Assembly (NCBI RefSeq): GCF_031457275.1
Contig: NZ_JAVDWH010000001.1
Location: 2,666,001-2,730,000 of the forward strand
DNA length: 64,000 nucleotides
Source of the DNA: Aeromicrobium panaciterrae
GTDB taxonomy: Bacteria; Actinomycetota; Actinomycetes; Propionibacteriales; Nocardioidaceae
Direction of reading: 5' to 3'
Position 1 is the first letter of the stretch; each line of letters opens with the position of its first letter. The notes under the pieces were generated by a model. The model did not search any database, had not been told where the DNA came from, and saw only the letters and a list, made by a program, of their open reading frames with translations. Shown one piece after another: positions 19,864 to 28,482 of the stretch. Made by a program: the position numbers and the translations under genes.

Positions 19864-20964
19864 TCAGCGCAGGATTGATCCCTTGGGCAGGTAGTTCGGT
19901 ACGCCACGCTCGCCGACTTCAACATCGAGGATGACGTGGTGTGCACGATCGCCGCTGATCGGTGATTGGTTGGCAACCAGCACCCGCGTTCCCAGGAACG
20001 TCGCGTTGGATGGCCCGTCGAACGGCACAGACGAACCGTTGTCACCGAGCAATGGGAACTTCGGGAATCGCTCAAGTTCCTTGCCAGTCTGTGACAGGAC
20101 CACGAGTTGGTTCATTGGTCCGACGCCCGCAATGTAGATCTTCCCCGAAAGCCCGATCCCGAAACCGTCCGGGAGTTCGGTGGGGCGCGACGTCCACATG
20201 GTCGTGAGCTTGCCCGGCTTGCCACTCTTGCTGACCGGAAGCCCGTACAGGCGGCCCGACGGGGCATTCGCCAGCAGGTTCCCCACGGTTTGCTGGGCGA
20301 TCAGGAACGACTTGCTGCTGGCTTGATAGACCAGTCCCGTTGTTCCGAACTCGAGGACGCTGTCCAACGCATTCGAGCTGAACCAGACCTTTGGCGTGCC
20401 GCCCTTGGCCGGGATACGCCAGATCACAGCTTGTCCGTAGTCGGTGATGTAGAGCGCTCCATCGGGACCCCACGCTGCATAGTTCGGAATCGCCTTGGCG
20501 TCGCTCGAGTTGGGCGAGCACGGGGTGACCTTGGTCGAGCACAGTGGCAGGTCGGGCAGCGTTGCCTGGCGCTTGAAGCGACCCGTCTTCAGGTCAAGGG
20601 TCAGTACGGCAGACGTCGACTTTTCCAGGAGCACCAGGCGGCCTCGAGCATCCTGGTTGGCAACCTGGATGCCGGGAGAATGCTCCAGATCCTGGCCGGG
20701 CACGGTCCACGACCGCAGCAAGGTGCCGCCCTTGGTCCACTCGAAAACTCGGGACGCCTTCGTGATGCCAGCGTCATACGTGCCGGCGTACACGCGGCCA
20801 TTCGTGTGAACGAAGACGTAGGCCGGAGTGCCCGGATAGGGCACGTTGGAGAACACCCGGGTGTCCCACTTGTCCCGCGTGGCAGAAGCGGCAACTCCGG
20901 GGATCGCCGAGATCAGCGTGAGACCGAGCACGACCGCTGACAGGCCTGCGATCAGGCGCTTCAC
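19864..20964 (-). CDS. Secreted SMP-30/gluconolactonase-like beta-propeller protein
   Basis: 366 aa with a signal peptide (residues 1-27, cut probable near GVAASA). The mature part has repeating strands typical of a propeller: GRVYAGTYDAG, GRLVLLEK, AAWGPDGALYITDYGQAVIW, GIGLSGKIYIAGVG. The best guess is an SMP-30/NHL-like propeller. No catalytic residues can be assigned and no substrate is evident. The GTG start at 20964 overlaps the amine oxidase stop as GTGA, so the two are co-translated and probably work together outside the membrane. The Cys pair at LPLCSTKVTPCSP may form a disulphide. Confidence 0.7.
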   Translation of the reverse strand: MKRLIAGLSAVVLGLTLISAIPGVAASATRDKWDTRVFSNVPYPGTPAYVFVHTNGRVYAGTYDAGITKASRVFEWTKGGTLLRSWTVPGQDLEHSPGIQVANQDARGRLVLLEKSTSAVLTLDLKTGRFKRQATLPDLPLCSTKVTPCSPNSSDAKAIPNYAAWGPDGALYITDYGQAVIWRIPAKGGTPKVWFSSNALDSVLEFGTTGLVYQASSKSFLIAQQTVGNLLANAPSGRLYGLPVSKSGKPGKLTTMWTSRPTELPDGFGIGLSGKIYIAGVGPMNQLVVLSQTGKELERFPKFPLLGDNGSSVPFDGPSNATFLGTRVLVANQSPISGDRAHHVILDVEVGERGVPNYLPKGSILR

Positions 20965-22439
20965 AGCGCCTCCAGCACTTCAGTCGCGGCTCGCTTGCCG
21001 GCGCGGACAGCGCCGTCCATGTAGCCGTTCCAATAGGTCGACGTCTCTGTGCCAGCCCAGTGCACGCGCTTGAACCGCGTATGGATTGCCGGGCCGAATG
21101 TGGTCATCGTTCCGGGGCCCATGATCGGGACCGGCCCGCCACCAGTCCAGCGCTCCTTGGTCCAGTCCTGTTCGGTGTATTCAATCGGCTTCAGCGCCTG
21201 CGGGCCGAACATCTGGGCGAACCCTTCGAGCACCGCCTTGCGGCGTGCAGCCAGAGAGAGACCTGCGTATTGCTTGTGAACCGACCCGCCAACGAAGGCG
21301 AGCAGTACGCCGACCTTCCCGTCCGGTGGGGAGTTGTCGAACACGGCTCGTGTCGCACCGGCATCAGCAAGGCCGGACCCGCTGAGTCCGTCCTTGCGCC
21401 AGAACGGCGTCGAGTAGACCGCATCGCACTTCATCAGTTCGCCCATCTCCCACTTCTTGAGCAGGGTGTGGCGGCGCGACGGCAACTGCGGATACCAGTC
21501 AATGTTGAGCACCATCGGCGGCGGCATCGCCACAATCACGCGTCGGGCTCGTACGGTTCCGCGCGTCGTACGTACGAACGCCGCGCCGTCGCGCTGGTCG
21601 ATCCGCGTGACCGCGGCTCCCAAGGCAACTCGGTCGCCGAGCTTCTGCGCCAGGCGCAGCGGGATCAGCTGAGAGCCACCAACGAACCGGCTCTCCTGAG
21701 CTCCACCCTTGGTGTCGGAATTCAGCTCGAATGTTCCGGTGGTGCGCTCGTTGCCGGAGCAAGCGATGTAATGGATGACGAACAGCAGCGACAGCTGTGA
21801 CGGGTCGGAACCGAACCCCGGTTGAGTCCAGGACTTGATGAGGTTCTCGACCGCCGCTGAGTTGAGCGTGTTCTTGTGGATGAACTGGCTCAGGGTCATC
21901 GAATCCCACAGGGCAGCCTTGGGGTGCGACCACGGCGCGTCCACGGGCATCTCTGCGGCGTATCCGTTGAGCGTGCTGAGCAGCAGGGCCGCATCGATCA
22001 GGATTCCCGGGTCCGGCGGAACGGTTCCGGTGTACAGCGAACGCTTGCCCTTGGAGATGTAGACGTTCTTGCCCTCGATGTACTCCGGGAAGGTCGCGAC
22101 CTTCAGCTCCTTGGCGAGAGCAAGAATGTGGTCCTGCGTGGGACCGACGAACGCGCCACCGGCTTCGATCACGCCACCGGCGTCAAGCTTGTGATTGAGC
22201 AACCGCCCGCCCACGCGCTTGCGGGCTTCAACGACGAGAACAGACCGTCCGGACTTCGCGACCTTCTGCGCGGCCACCAAACCTGACAGGCCTCCGCCGA
22301 CCACGACAACGTCGACCTTCTTGGGCAACGACCCCTGCAGAGTCGCCGCGGTGACCGGCCCTTCGAGGAGGCTGGCACCGAGAGCACCGAGCCCGGTTGC
22401 CAGGGAGCCCTTGAGAAGGGTTCGACGGTCGAGGGTCAT
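20961..22439 (-). CDS. Tat-exported flavin monoamine oxidase
   Basis: FAD enzyme that oxidises a primary or secondary amine to an aldehyde, ammonia and peroxide. 492 aa. A twin-arginine signal (DRRTLLKGSLATGLGA) precedes the dinucleotide fold VDVVVVGGGLSGLVAAQ at about 43-59. The C-terminal FAD motif HWAGTETSTYWNGYMDGAVR is complete. AGGAG lies just before ATG 22439. It is upstream of the propeller gene and divergent from a TetR gene 71 bases away that may control it. The substrate (tyramine, putrescine or other) cannot be told from sequence. Confidence 0.88.
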   Translation of the reverse strand: MTLDRRTLLKGSLATGLGALGASLLEGPVTAATLQGSLPKKVDVVVVGGGLSGLVAAQKVAKSGRSVLVVEARKRVGGRLLNHKLDAGGVIEAGGAFVGPTQDHILALAKELKVATFPEYIEGKNVYISKGKRSLYTGTVPPDPGILIDAALLLSTLNGYAAEMPVDAPWSHPKAALWDSMTLSQFIHKNTLNSAAVENLIKSWTQPGFGSDPSQLSLLFVIHYIACSGNERTTGTFELNSDTKGGAQESRFVGGSQLIPLRLAQKLGDRVALGAAVTRIDQRDGAAFVRTTRGTVRARRVIVAMPPPMVLNIDWYPQLPSRRHTLLKKWEMGELMKCDAVYSTPFWRKDGLSGSGLADAGATRAVFDNSPPDGKVGVLLAFVGGSVHKQYAGLSLAARRKAVLEGFAQMFGPQALKPIEYTEQDWTKERWTGGGPVPIMGPGTMTTFGPAIHTRFKRVHWAGTETSTYWNGYMDGAVRAGKRAATEVLEAL

Positions 22440-22498
22440 CTAGTTCTCCTGCGTGGATAGTCAAAAGATGAACATGTGTCAGGTTTAGGTTTGGATGC

Positions 22499-22504
22499 TA
22501 CAGT
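22499..22504 (+). promoter_or_regulatory. Candidate -10 box of the TetR operon
   Basis: TACAGT ends six bases before the GTG start of the tetR gene and suggests a leaderless transcript. GTGTCA lies 17 bases upstream as a weak -35. Confidence 0.5.
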
Positions 22505-22510
22505 GCGTAT

Positions 22511-23146
22511 GTGCCTGCTGTCACGGCTTTACCCACCACCGGAGCGAGTGGCCTTCGTCGCACTCCGACCCAGACTCGTTCCCGTGAACGGGTCGAACGG
22601 ATCTTGGAAAGCGCGTCCGCCATCGTGGTTCAGCACGGCGTCGACGCGCTGAGCACCCGAGACATCGCGGTAGCTGCTGGCGTACCCATTGCCTCGCTGT
22701 ACCAATACTTCTCTGACCGAGACGCGATCCTGTTGGCATTGGTCGAGCGCGACACCCACGAGATGGACGAGCAGGTCGCACAAGACCTGGCCACCGTCGA
22801 GGATCTCTCGATCGCCGCACTGGTCGAAACCACCATGCGCGCGTACGTGAAGGTCTACGCCCGGCGACCAGACTTCGTCGAGATCTGGCTCCGCGGCCGG
22901 ACCAATGCCGCCATCAATGAGTTCGGTCGCCAGCACAATCAGCGGACCGCTCAAGAGCTCCGCGCGTTCGCGATTGAGGCAGGACTCGCTCGCACCGACC
23001 TTCCGGCAGCGGCAGCAGAGTTCGCCGTCGAGATCGGCGATCGATGCTTCCAGCTCGCCTACGAACACGATCTTGCCGGCGACACCTACCTGATCGAGCA
23101 GGGCATCGTCATGGTCAGCGCCTACCTCCGCGGCTTTTCGAAGTGA
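22511..23146 (+). CDS. TetR-family transcriptional regulator
   Basis: 211 aa. The N-terminal helix-turn-helix (about residues 20-66) reads ALSTRDIAVAAGVPIASLYQ YFSDRD, the standard TetR DNA-binding motif. The C-terminal ligand domain is unclassified. The GTG start at 22511 lies six bases after a -10 box. The stop overlaps the aldolase start, so it heads an operon with an aldolase and a sugar kinase, and it probably represses both that operon and the divergent amine oxidase. No clear operator palindrome was found in the 71-base gap. Confidence 0.88.
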   Translation: MPAVTALPTTGASGLRRTPTQTRSRERVERILESASAIVVQHGVDALSTRDIAVAAGVPIASLYQYFSDRDAILLALVERDTHEMDEQVAQDLATVEDLSIAALVETTMRAYVKVYARRPDFVEIWLRGRTNAAINEFGRQHNQRTAQELRAFAIEAGLARTDLPAAAAEFAVEIGDRCFQLAYEHDLAGDTYLIEQGIVMVSAYLRGFSK

Positions 23147-23820
23147 CCGACTACCAACCCGTGCGGGACGCGGTGGCAGCCGCCTGCCGCAGACTCGCCG
23201 CCGAAGGCCTGCTGATCGGCACCGCAGGCAATGTCAGCATCGTCCATGCGGAAACCGGCAACGTGGCTGTGACCGCGACCGGTGTGGTGCTGGCCGACTG
23301 CCGCGCGGATCAGGTGAGCATCGTCGACCCGCAGGGAAGCTTGGTCGACGGTGAATTCCAACCCACGTCCGAGCTCGAACTGCATCTCGCCGTGATTGCC
23401 GCCTCGGGTGTCGGCGCTGTCGTTCACACACATGCGCCGGCCGCCACCGCGGTGAGCTGCGTACGCGACTCGCTGCCAGTGATCCACTACCAACAACTTC
23501 TGCTCGGCGGTGAGATCGCAGTCGCTCCGTACGCAACCTTCGGATCCTCTGCCCTCGCCGACAGCGTCAACAGCGCGCTCTCAGGACGATCAGCGGTGCT
23601 GATGGCCAACCACGGTGCCGTCACGACCGGCGCCACGATCGAGCAGGCTGTTGAGAATTCGCTGCTATTGGAATGGATCTGCCGACTGCTGATCGACAGC
23701 TCAACACTCGGGAGTCCGCGGTTCCTGGACGAGGCCGCCCAAACGGCCGTCATCGAGGCGGCCATCAACCGCAGCTACGGAACTGTGCAGCCAGTCACGA
23801 CCGACAACAAGGAGAACTGA
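23143..23820 (+). CDS. Class II (fuculose-phosphate type) aldolase family protein
   Basis: 225 aa. Class II aldolases of this family cleave sugar phosphates to DHAP or glycolaldehyde plus an aldehyde, using a metal bound by histidines. Visible: GTAGNVS (26-32, phosphate loop), Glu77 in TSELELHL (catalytic position), His95 and His97 in HTHAP, and ANHGAV. GTG 23143 overlaps the tetR stop as GTGA. An upstream in-frame start lies within tetR and is rejected. The stop overlaps the kinase start as TGATG. Coupling to a PfkB kinase suggests kinase first, aldolase second. The substrate is unknown. Confidence 0.85.
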   Translation: MTDYQPVRDAVAAACRRLAAEGLLIGTAGNVSIVHAETGNVAVTATGVVLADCRADQVSIVDPQGSLVDGEFQPTSELELHLAVIAASGVGAVVHTHAPAATAVSCVRDSLPVIHYQQLLLGGEIAVAPYATFGSSALADSVNSALSGRSAVLMANHGAVTTGATIEQAVENSLLLEWICRLLIDSSTLGSPRFLDEAAQTAVIEAAINRSYGTVQPVTTDNKEN

Positions 23821-24761
23821 TGAACCACGAACCCGCCGTGATTGCGGCAGTCGGCGTGCATGTGCTCGACACCCACGTGCTTCGGGTCGAGTCCATCCCG
23901 GACAGCTCCGACGGAGCGCTGGTCGACACGATCCGCATGTCCCCCGCTGGCACTGCCGGTGGCACTGGCATCGTCCTCTCACGCCTCGGCGCCGAGGTCC
24001 ACAGCATTGGCGCGATCGGCGAAGACCCCATCGCCGCAACGCTCACATCACTTCTTGCGGAGCACGGCGTCGACACGACCCGGCTGGTGCGCAAACCTGA
24101 CGTACAGACATCGGCGAGCGTGATTCCGGTGCGTCCGAACGGCGACCGGCCGGCCTGGCACTGCGTCGGCGCCAACGGCGTACTCACGCTCGATGACATC
24201 GACCTTTCCTCAGTTCCGGGGCTGACCCATGTCCATCTCGGTGGTCCCGAGTTCCTGGGTGGCCCTGCCGCGGGCGAACTGCTCGCCGCCGCCCAAGCAG
24301 CCGGTTACTCGACCTCAGTCGACATCCTGGCTCCCGGCGACCCCGACATGCTGGCCTGGATCGAAGACTGTCTGCCTCACGCCGACTACCTCTTGCCCAA
24401 CGACGAGCAGGTGCTCGGCTTCACCGGAGCGACCGATCTCGAAGCCGGAGCACGCGAGCTGGTGGCCCGAGGTGCCAAGTGCGTCGCCGTGACTCAGGGC
24501 GCCAAGGGTGCATTGGTCGTCACTGCCGACGAGGCGTTCACCGTGCCGGCATACGACGTTGAAGTCGTCGACACCACAGGCTGCGGGGACGCGTTCTCAG
24601 CTGGCTTCCTTCGCGGCCGCGGTCTGGGCCTCGATCTGCGGGGGTCCGCGGAGCTCGGCTGCGCCACTGCAGCACAACTCGTATCGGGAATCGGCACTGA
24701 TGCAGGCGACTACGACTTGGCGAGTGTCCAGGAGTTCGCGGCGAACACGCCTACCCGTTAA
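23820..24761 (+). CDS. PfkB/ribokinase-family carbohydrate kinase
   Basis: 313 aa. It transfers the ATP gamma-phosphate to a sugar or nucleoside hydroxyl. The second PfkB signature DTTGCGDAFSAGF holds the catalytic Asp257 and the anion hole. GTAGGTGIVLSRLG (44-57) fits the first signature. ATG 23820 overlaps the aldolase stop by one base. With the aldolase it could feed a pentose, deoxy sugar or related compound into central metabolism. No isomerase or transporter is next to it. Confidence 0.87.
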   Translation: MNHEPAVIAAVGVHVLDTHVLRVESIPDSSDGALVDTIRMSPAGTAGGTGIVLSRLGAEVHSIGAIGEDPIAATLTSLLAEHGVDTTRLVRKPDVQTSASVIPVRPNGDRPAWHCVGANGVLTLDDIDLSSVPGLTHVHLGGPEFLGGPAAGELLAAAQAAGYSTSVDILAPGDPDMLAWIEDCLPHADYLLPNDEQVLGFTGATDLEAGARELVARGAKCVAVTQGAKGALVVTADEAFTVPAYDVEVVDTTGCGDAFSAGFLRGRGLGLDLRGSAELGCATAAQLVSGIGTDAGDYDLASVQEFAANTPTR

Positions 24762-24765
24762 ACGT

Positions 24766-25461
24766 TCAGCTGGGCTTGATCGAGTGGTGCAGGGCGACGA
24801 TGCCTGCTGACAAGTTGTGCCATTCGACCTTGCCCCATCCCGCTCCTGCCATGCGCAGCGCGAGACCCTTCTGGTCTGGCCACTCGCGAATCGACTCAGC
24901 GAGATAGACGTACGACTCAGGGTTGGACGACACCTTGCGGGCAACCGCCGGCAGCGCGCGCATCAAGTAGTTGGTGTAGATCGCGTCGAACGGCGCCCAG
25001 GTCGGGGTGCTGAACTCGCAGACCACGATGCGCCCACCGGGCTTCGTGACGCGGAGCATCTCGCGCAGGCCTTCGACCGGATCGTGGATGTTGCGCAGAC
25101 CGAACGAGATCGTCACTGCGTCGAACACGCCATCGCCGAACGGCAGCTTCATGCCGTCGCCAGCCGCAAACGGCAGACCCGGTCGTGCCTTCTTGCCGAC
25201 TTCGAGCATGCCAATCGAGAAGTCGCAGGGTACGACCGTCGCGCCTGCATCGGCGAACGGCTGGCTCGAGGTGCCGGTGCCTGCAGCGAGATCGAGGATC
25301 AGCTCTCCAGTACGTGGCGCAACGAGCTCGACGACCTTCTTCCGCCAGCGGCGGTCCTGACCCATCGACAGCACGTCATTGGTGAGGTCGTACTTCTCGG
25401 CGACGCCATCAAACATCTTGGCGACGTCGTGGGGCTCTTTGTCCAGACCGGCTCGACTCAC
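24766..25461 (-). CDS. menG: Demethylmenaquinone methyltransferase
   Basis: Final step of menaquinone synthesis: C-methylation of demethylmenaquinone with S-adenosylmethionine. 231 aa. UbiE/MenG signatures are visible: [20 protein letters not shown] at the start, the SAM motif [15 protein letters not shown], and [10 protein letters not shown]. The start is GTG 25461 with AAGG eight bases upstream. It diverges from menF across only 33 bases, so both share a compact promoter region. Confidence 0.96.
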   Translation of the reverse strand: MSRAGLDKEPHDVAKMFDGVAEKYDLTNDVLSMGQDRRWRKKVVELVAPRTGELILDLAAGTGTSSQPFADAGATVVPCDFSIGMLEVGKKARPGLPFAAGDGMKLPFGDGVFDAVTISFGLRNIHDPVEGLREMLRVTKPGGRIVVCEFSTPTWAPFDAIYTNYLMRALPAVARKVSSNPESYVYLAESIREWPDQKGLALRMAGAGWGKVEWHNLSAGIVALHHSIKPS

Positions 25462-25480
25462 GCCCCAACCTTGCCACGGG

Positions 25481-25486
25481 TAGGCT
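25481..25486 (+). promoter_or_regulatory. Candidate -10 box of menF
   Basis: TAGGCT precedes the menF GTG by eight bases, in the 33-base gap between menG and menF. The spacing is slightly longer than in the other leaderless candidates of this window. Confidence 0.4.
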
Positions 25487-25494
25487 CATTGGTT

Positions 25495-26748
25495 GTGAGC
25501 AACCCTGCCCTCGACGCTGCGGCCGAACCCCTGGTGGTCCGGTCCGAGCGCATCGATGACCTAGGTGAGTTGCTTGCGCTCCTTCCGCCCGACGACGCTC
25601 TCGCGTGGGTACACGGCGGCGACGGACTCGTCGGCTGGGGCCGCGCCGCAGAGTTCCGCACATCCGGTCCTGACCGATTCGCCGAGGCATCGGAGTGGTG
25701 GCGTGAGCTCGCCGCGCACGCCGTCGTCCGTGATGACGTTGACGTTCCCGGCAGCGGACTGGTCACGTTCGGCTCATTCACCTTCAGCGACGATGCCGAC
25801 GGCAGCGTGCTGGTCGTCCCGGAGGTCGTGGTCGGCCGTCGCGATGGCATCACCTGGATCACCGTCATCGGCCTGGGCATCACCGCGCCACCGAAGCTCA
25901 CTGCGACCCCCGCAGCTGCGCCCGCCGATGGCACGACCTTCGCCGACGGACCGATCGACAGCGTGCACTGGCAGAGTCTCGTTGCGCAGGCCGTCAGCCG
26001 AATCGAAGCCGGCGAGCTCGACAAGGTCGTGCTGGCTCGCGATCTCGTTGCGACTCTCGCCGAGCCACTCGACGTACGGGCTCCTCTGACGAAGCTCGCC
26101 AACGACTACCCAAGCTGCTGGACGTTCCACGTCGACGGATTCTTCGGCTCGACCCCCGAGATGCTGGTCCGACTCGAGCGTGGCCTGATCACGTCGCGCG
26201 TGCTTGCAGGCACCATCCGCCGCTCCGGCGACGATGAACGCGACCTCGCTCTGGCCGCATCACTCGCCCGGTCCAGCAAGGATCTCGAAGAGCACGAATA
26301 CGCCGTACGTTCAGTCGCCGAGGCACTCGCTCCGCACTGCACGAGCATGAACGTCCCCGAAGCACCCTTCGTCTTGCACCTGCCCAACGTGATGCACCTG
26401 GCGACCGACGTCACCGGTGTGATCAAGGACGAAGCCAGCGCACTGACCCTCGCCGCCTCGCTGCACCCTTCTGCTGCGGTTGGCGGCACACCGACCCCTG
26501 CCGCCGTGGCCCTGATCAGCGAGATCGAGCAGCTTGATCGCGGCCGCTACGCCGGGCCGGTCGGCTGGATCGGCGCCTCCGGCGACGGTGAGTGGGGCAT
26601 CGGACTGCGATCAGCCCAGATAGAAGCTGATGGCACCCAGGTACGACTGTTCGCGGGTTGCGGAATCGTCGCCGACTCCGTGCCCGCCGACGAGCTGGCC
26701 GAGTCCAACGCCAAGCTGATCCCCGTACGCGACGCGCTCACGCCCTAG
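25495..26748 (+). CDS. menF: Isochorismate synthase
   Basis: Converts chorismate to isochorismate, the first committed step of the classical menaquinone pathway. 417 aa from GTG 25495. A long open frame upstream runs antisense through menG and is rejected. Chorismate-enzyme blocks are present: LDKVVLARDL (with the general-base lysine), SRVLAGTIRRSGDDERD, HPSAAVGGTPTPAAV and YAGPVGWIGASGDGEWGIGL. It could also be called a salicylate/siderophore-type EntC, but the position beside menG favours MenF. Its stop overlaps the XRE regulator stop by four bases. Confidence 0.9.
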   Translation: MSNPALDAAAEPLVVRSERIDDLGELLALLPPDDALAWVHGGDGLVGWGRAAEFRTSGPDRFAEASEWWRELAAHAVVRDDVDVPGSGLVTFGSFTFSDDADGSVLVVPEVVVGRRDGITWITVIGLGITAPPKLTATPAAAPADGTTFADGPIDSVHWQSLVAQAVSRIEAGELDKVVLARDLVATLAEPLDVRAPLTKLANDYPSCWTFHVDGFFGSTPEMLVRLERGLITSRVLAGTIRRSGDDERDLALAASLARSSKDLEEHEYAVRSVAEALAPHCTSMNVPEAPFVLHLPNVMHLATDVTGVIKDEASALTLAASLHPSAAVGGTPTPAAVALISEIEQLDRGRYAGPVGWIGASGDGEWGIGLRSAQIEADGTQVRLFAGCGIVADSVPADELAESNAKLIPVRDALTP

Positions 26749-27512
26749 CATTGGAGCGCCTTCGCGGTCTGATCGTCAGCCGGAAGAAACGCCTCGATGC
26801 TGAGCTCCGCGGCGGTGAGGTCCAGCGCGGTTCCGAACGTCGTCACGGTGCTGAGAAATGACAGTTGCCCGGCCGGCGAATCGATCACGACAGTCACGGC
26901 GACACCTCTGTCGTCGACGGTGGGATCCAACCCTCCGGGATAGTCGAGAAGCTCGTCGTACAGCGCACGCAGTCCGTCCGATCCGCTGGTCGCCACCTCA
27001 CGAGCCAGCCGACCCAGAACGTGTGCACGCCACTCAGCAAGATTGAGGATCCGCGGAGCGAGGCCCTCGGGATGGAGGCTGAGTCTCAACGCGTTGGGAG
27101 CGTCGAGAAGATGCGGTGCAACACCCTCGAGTAGCGGCGTGACCCCGGCATTGGCCATCACCATGTTCCATCCTCGATCGACGACCAGGCACGGAAAGGG
27201 TTCGTATGCCGCGAGGAGCCGATCAAGACCAGCCCTGAAGACGCCCATCTCGGGATCTTCCAACGGACGCTCGGCGTAGGCGGGAGCGAAGCCTGCCGCA
27301 ACCAGCAGCTGGTTCTGCTCGCGCTTCGGCACGTCGAGTGTTGCCGCGAGCTGCAGCACCATCGAACGGCTGGGTTTTGCCCGCCCGGTCTCGACAAAGC
27401 TCAGGTGCCGCGACGAGACTCCCGCCTCGATCGAGAGATCGAGCTGACTGAAATGGCGTCGCTCTCGCCAGGTGCGCAGCAGCGGGCCTACCGGCGAAAT
27501 GGTGGTCTCCAT
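26745..27512 (-). CDS. XRE-family regulator with MmyB-like ligand domain
   Basis: 255 aa. The helix-turn-helix occupies about residues 10-65 (LRTWRERRHFSQLDLSIEAG, followed by SSRHLSFVETGRAKPS). Residues 100-250 resemble the MmyB/PAS-like domain of actinobacterial regulators (PFPCLVVDRGWNMVMANAG). Such regulators often sit beside the dehydrogenase gene they control. Here the divergent neighbour is a small membrane protein. The palindrome at 27556-27578 may be its operator. Confidence 0.88.
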   Translation of the reverse strand: METTISPVGPLLRTWRERRHFSQLDLSIEAGVSSRHLSFVETGRAKPSRSMVLQLAATLDVPKREQNQLLVAAGFAPAYAERPLEDPEMGVFRAGLDRLLAAYEPFPCLVVDRGWNMVMANAGVTPLLEGVAPHLLDAPNALRLSLHPEGLAPRILNLAEWRAHVLGRLAREVATSGSDGLRALYDELLDYPGGLDPTVDDRGVAVTVVIDSPAGQLSFLSTVTTFGTALDLTAAELSIEAFLPADDQTAKALQC

Positions 27513-27555
27513 GGCTCCACTCTCGCCGATCTACAAGCAGGCGGCCATGACCTGG

Positions 27556-27578
27556 GAGGTAATTGCGAGTCCTACCTC
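27556..27578. promoter_or_regulatory. Inverted repeat between XRE regulator and membrane protein
   Basis: GAGGTA, 11 bases, TACCTC. Position between the divergent genes makes it a candidate operator. The arms are short, so this is weak. Confidence 0.3.
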
Positions 27579-27599
27579 TGTCGCCGGAGACTCCACACC

Positions 27600-28010
27600 A
27601 TGAATACGACAACCGCCCCCAACACCACTGCCACCACGAGCCGGCTCTCGCTGAAGTCTGTGCTCCTGCTCGATGCCGCTGTCACTGGCACCAACGGACT
27701 GGCGTACGTCGCTGGCTTCGGGTTCCTCGACTCGTGGCTCGGCCTTTCGTCGACCCACCTTCTTCTCATCGGCGCATTTCTCGTGGGGTGCTCCGCGATC
27801 CTCGCGACGATCGCCACCCGTCGACCAATCCCTCGCGGATGGGCGACGTTTGCGATCGAGGTCAACGTCGCATGGATGATCGGATCACTCGCAACGGTTG
27901 CCTTCGGCTGGCTGGACCTGACCACGACGGGCAACATCTGGACCATCCTGCAGGCCGGAATCGTCGGCGCCTTCGCAGCGATGCAGCTCAGCGCCGTACG
28001 ACGTCGCTGA
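27600..28010 (+). CDS. Four-helix integral membrane protein, hypothetical
   Basis: 136 aa with four predicted membrane segments (about 22-42, 50-70, 83-103, 110-130) and a Thr/Ala-rich N-terminus. CGGAGA lies before ATG 27600. I do not recognise the family beyond a general resemblance to small DoxX-like or DUF membrane proteins. It is divergent from the XRE/MmyB regulator, which probably controls it, and ends at a strong bidirectional hairpin. Confidence 0.7.
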   Translation: MNTTTAPNTTATTSRLSLKSVLLLDAAVTGTNGLAYVAGFGFLDSWLGLSSTHLLLIGAFLVGCSAILATIATRRPIPRGWATFAIEVNVAWMIGSLATVAFGWLDLTTTGNIWTILQAGIVGAFAAMQLSAVRRR

Positions 28011-28015
28011 GGTCG

Positions 28016-28047
28016 ACGAGCTCGGGCCTACATCGGTCCGAGCTCGT
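28016..28047. terminator. Bidirectional hairpin terminator
   Basis: ACGAGCTCGG and CCGAGCTCGT form a perfect 10-bp stem with a 12-base loop, right between the convergent stops at 28010 (+) and 28048 (-). No T-run follows, as is usual in high-GC genomes. Confidence 0.75.
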
Positions 28048-28476
28048 TCAGCGCCAGACCTTCGCCTCGAGCGGCTGGCCGACAATGCGCGCTGCAAGCA
28101 GCCGGTGCAAGCCGTCGAGATGCCACCAGCCGTCACCTTCACCCACCTCGGCGACCCGAGCAGGCTTGATCGGCTTCCCGGCACTGAGCTCGGTCAGGTA
28201 GTAGTTGACCTTGGCCACGCCCACGAACTGCTGTGGCGTCATCACGACCGTGTGAGGCGTGAGGAGGATTGTCTCTCCGGTCGCCTTCGGATTGTGATCG
28301 TCCTTGAGCTGCAGGTTGCCGGAGTAGATGACTGCCAGCCACAGCAGACGCCGGGTGTTGACGACTTTTTCGCCACCGGTCATCCGGATGAACTCGTTCA
28401 ACCGCTCCATCGCGTCGTCATCGAGGTCGGTTGGTGCCGGTGCGAGCTTGGGCCCGACCTTGGGCAGACGGACCAT
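28048..28476 (-). CDS. Hypothetical protein with ParB-like HR motif
   Basis: 142 aa, no membrane segment. Residues 115-141 (WWHLDGLHRLLAARIVGQPL) resemble the G-x-H-R-x-x-A motif of the ParB/sulfiredoxin fold, and the preceding sequence has alternating strands. The protein is too short for a partition protein, so a role in segregation is not implied. It lies six bases after the SGNH hydrolase gene on the same strand and is likely co-transcribed with it. Confidence 0.6.
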   Translation of the reverse strand: MVRLPKVGPKLAPAPTDLDDDAMERLNEFIRMTGGEKVVNTRRLLWLAVIYSGNLQLKDDHNPKATGETILLTPHTVVMTPQQFVGVAKVNYYLTELSAGKPIKPARVAEVGEGDGWWHLDGLHRLLAARIVGQPLEAKVWR

Positions 28477-28482
28477 GACGTT

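Noticed and set aside
22470..22485. TGAACATGTGTCA as TetR operator
   Set aside because: The arms are not symmetric around the central ACATGT, so it cannot be supported as a dimer site.
22511..24761. Reading the TetR-aldolase-kinase operon as the known 5-deoxyribose disposal pathway
   Set aside because: The isomerase of that pathway is not adjacent, and the kinase is PfkB type rather than the MtnK type.
25491..25504. Hairpin GGTTG-TGAG-CAACC around the menF start as a regulatory RNA
   Set aside because: The stem is five base pairs and the transcript probably begins at the GTG, so the left arm would be absent.
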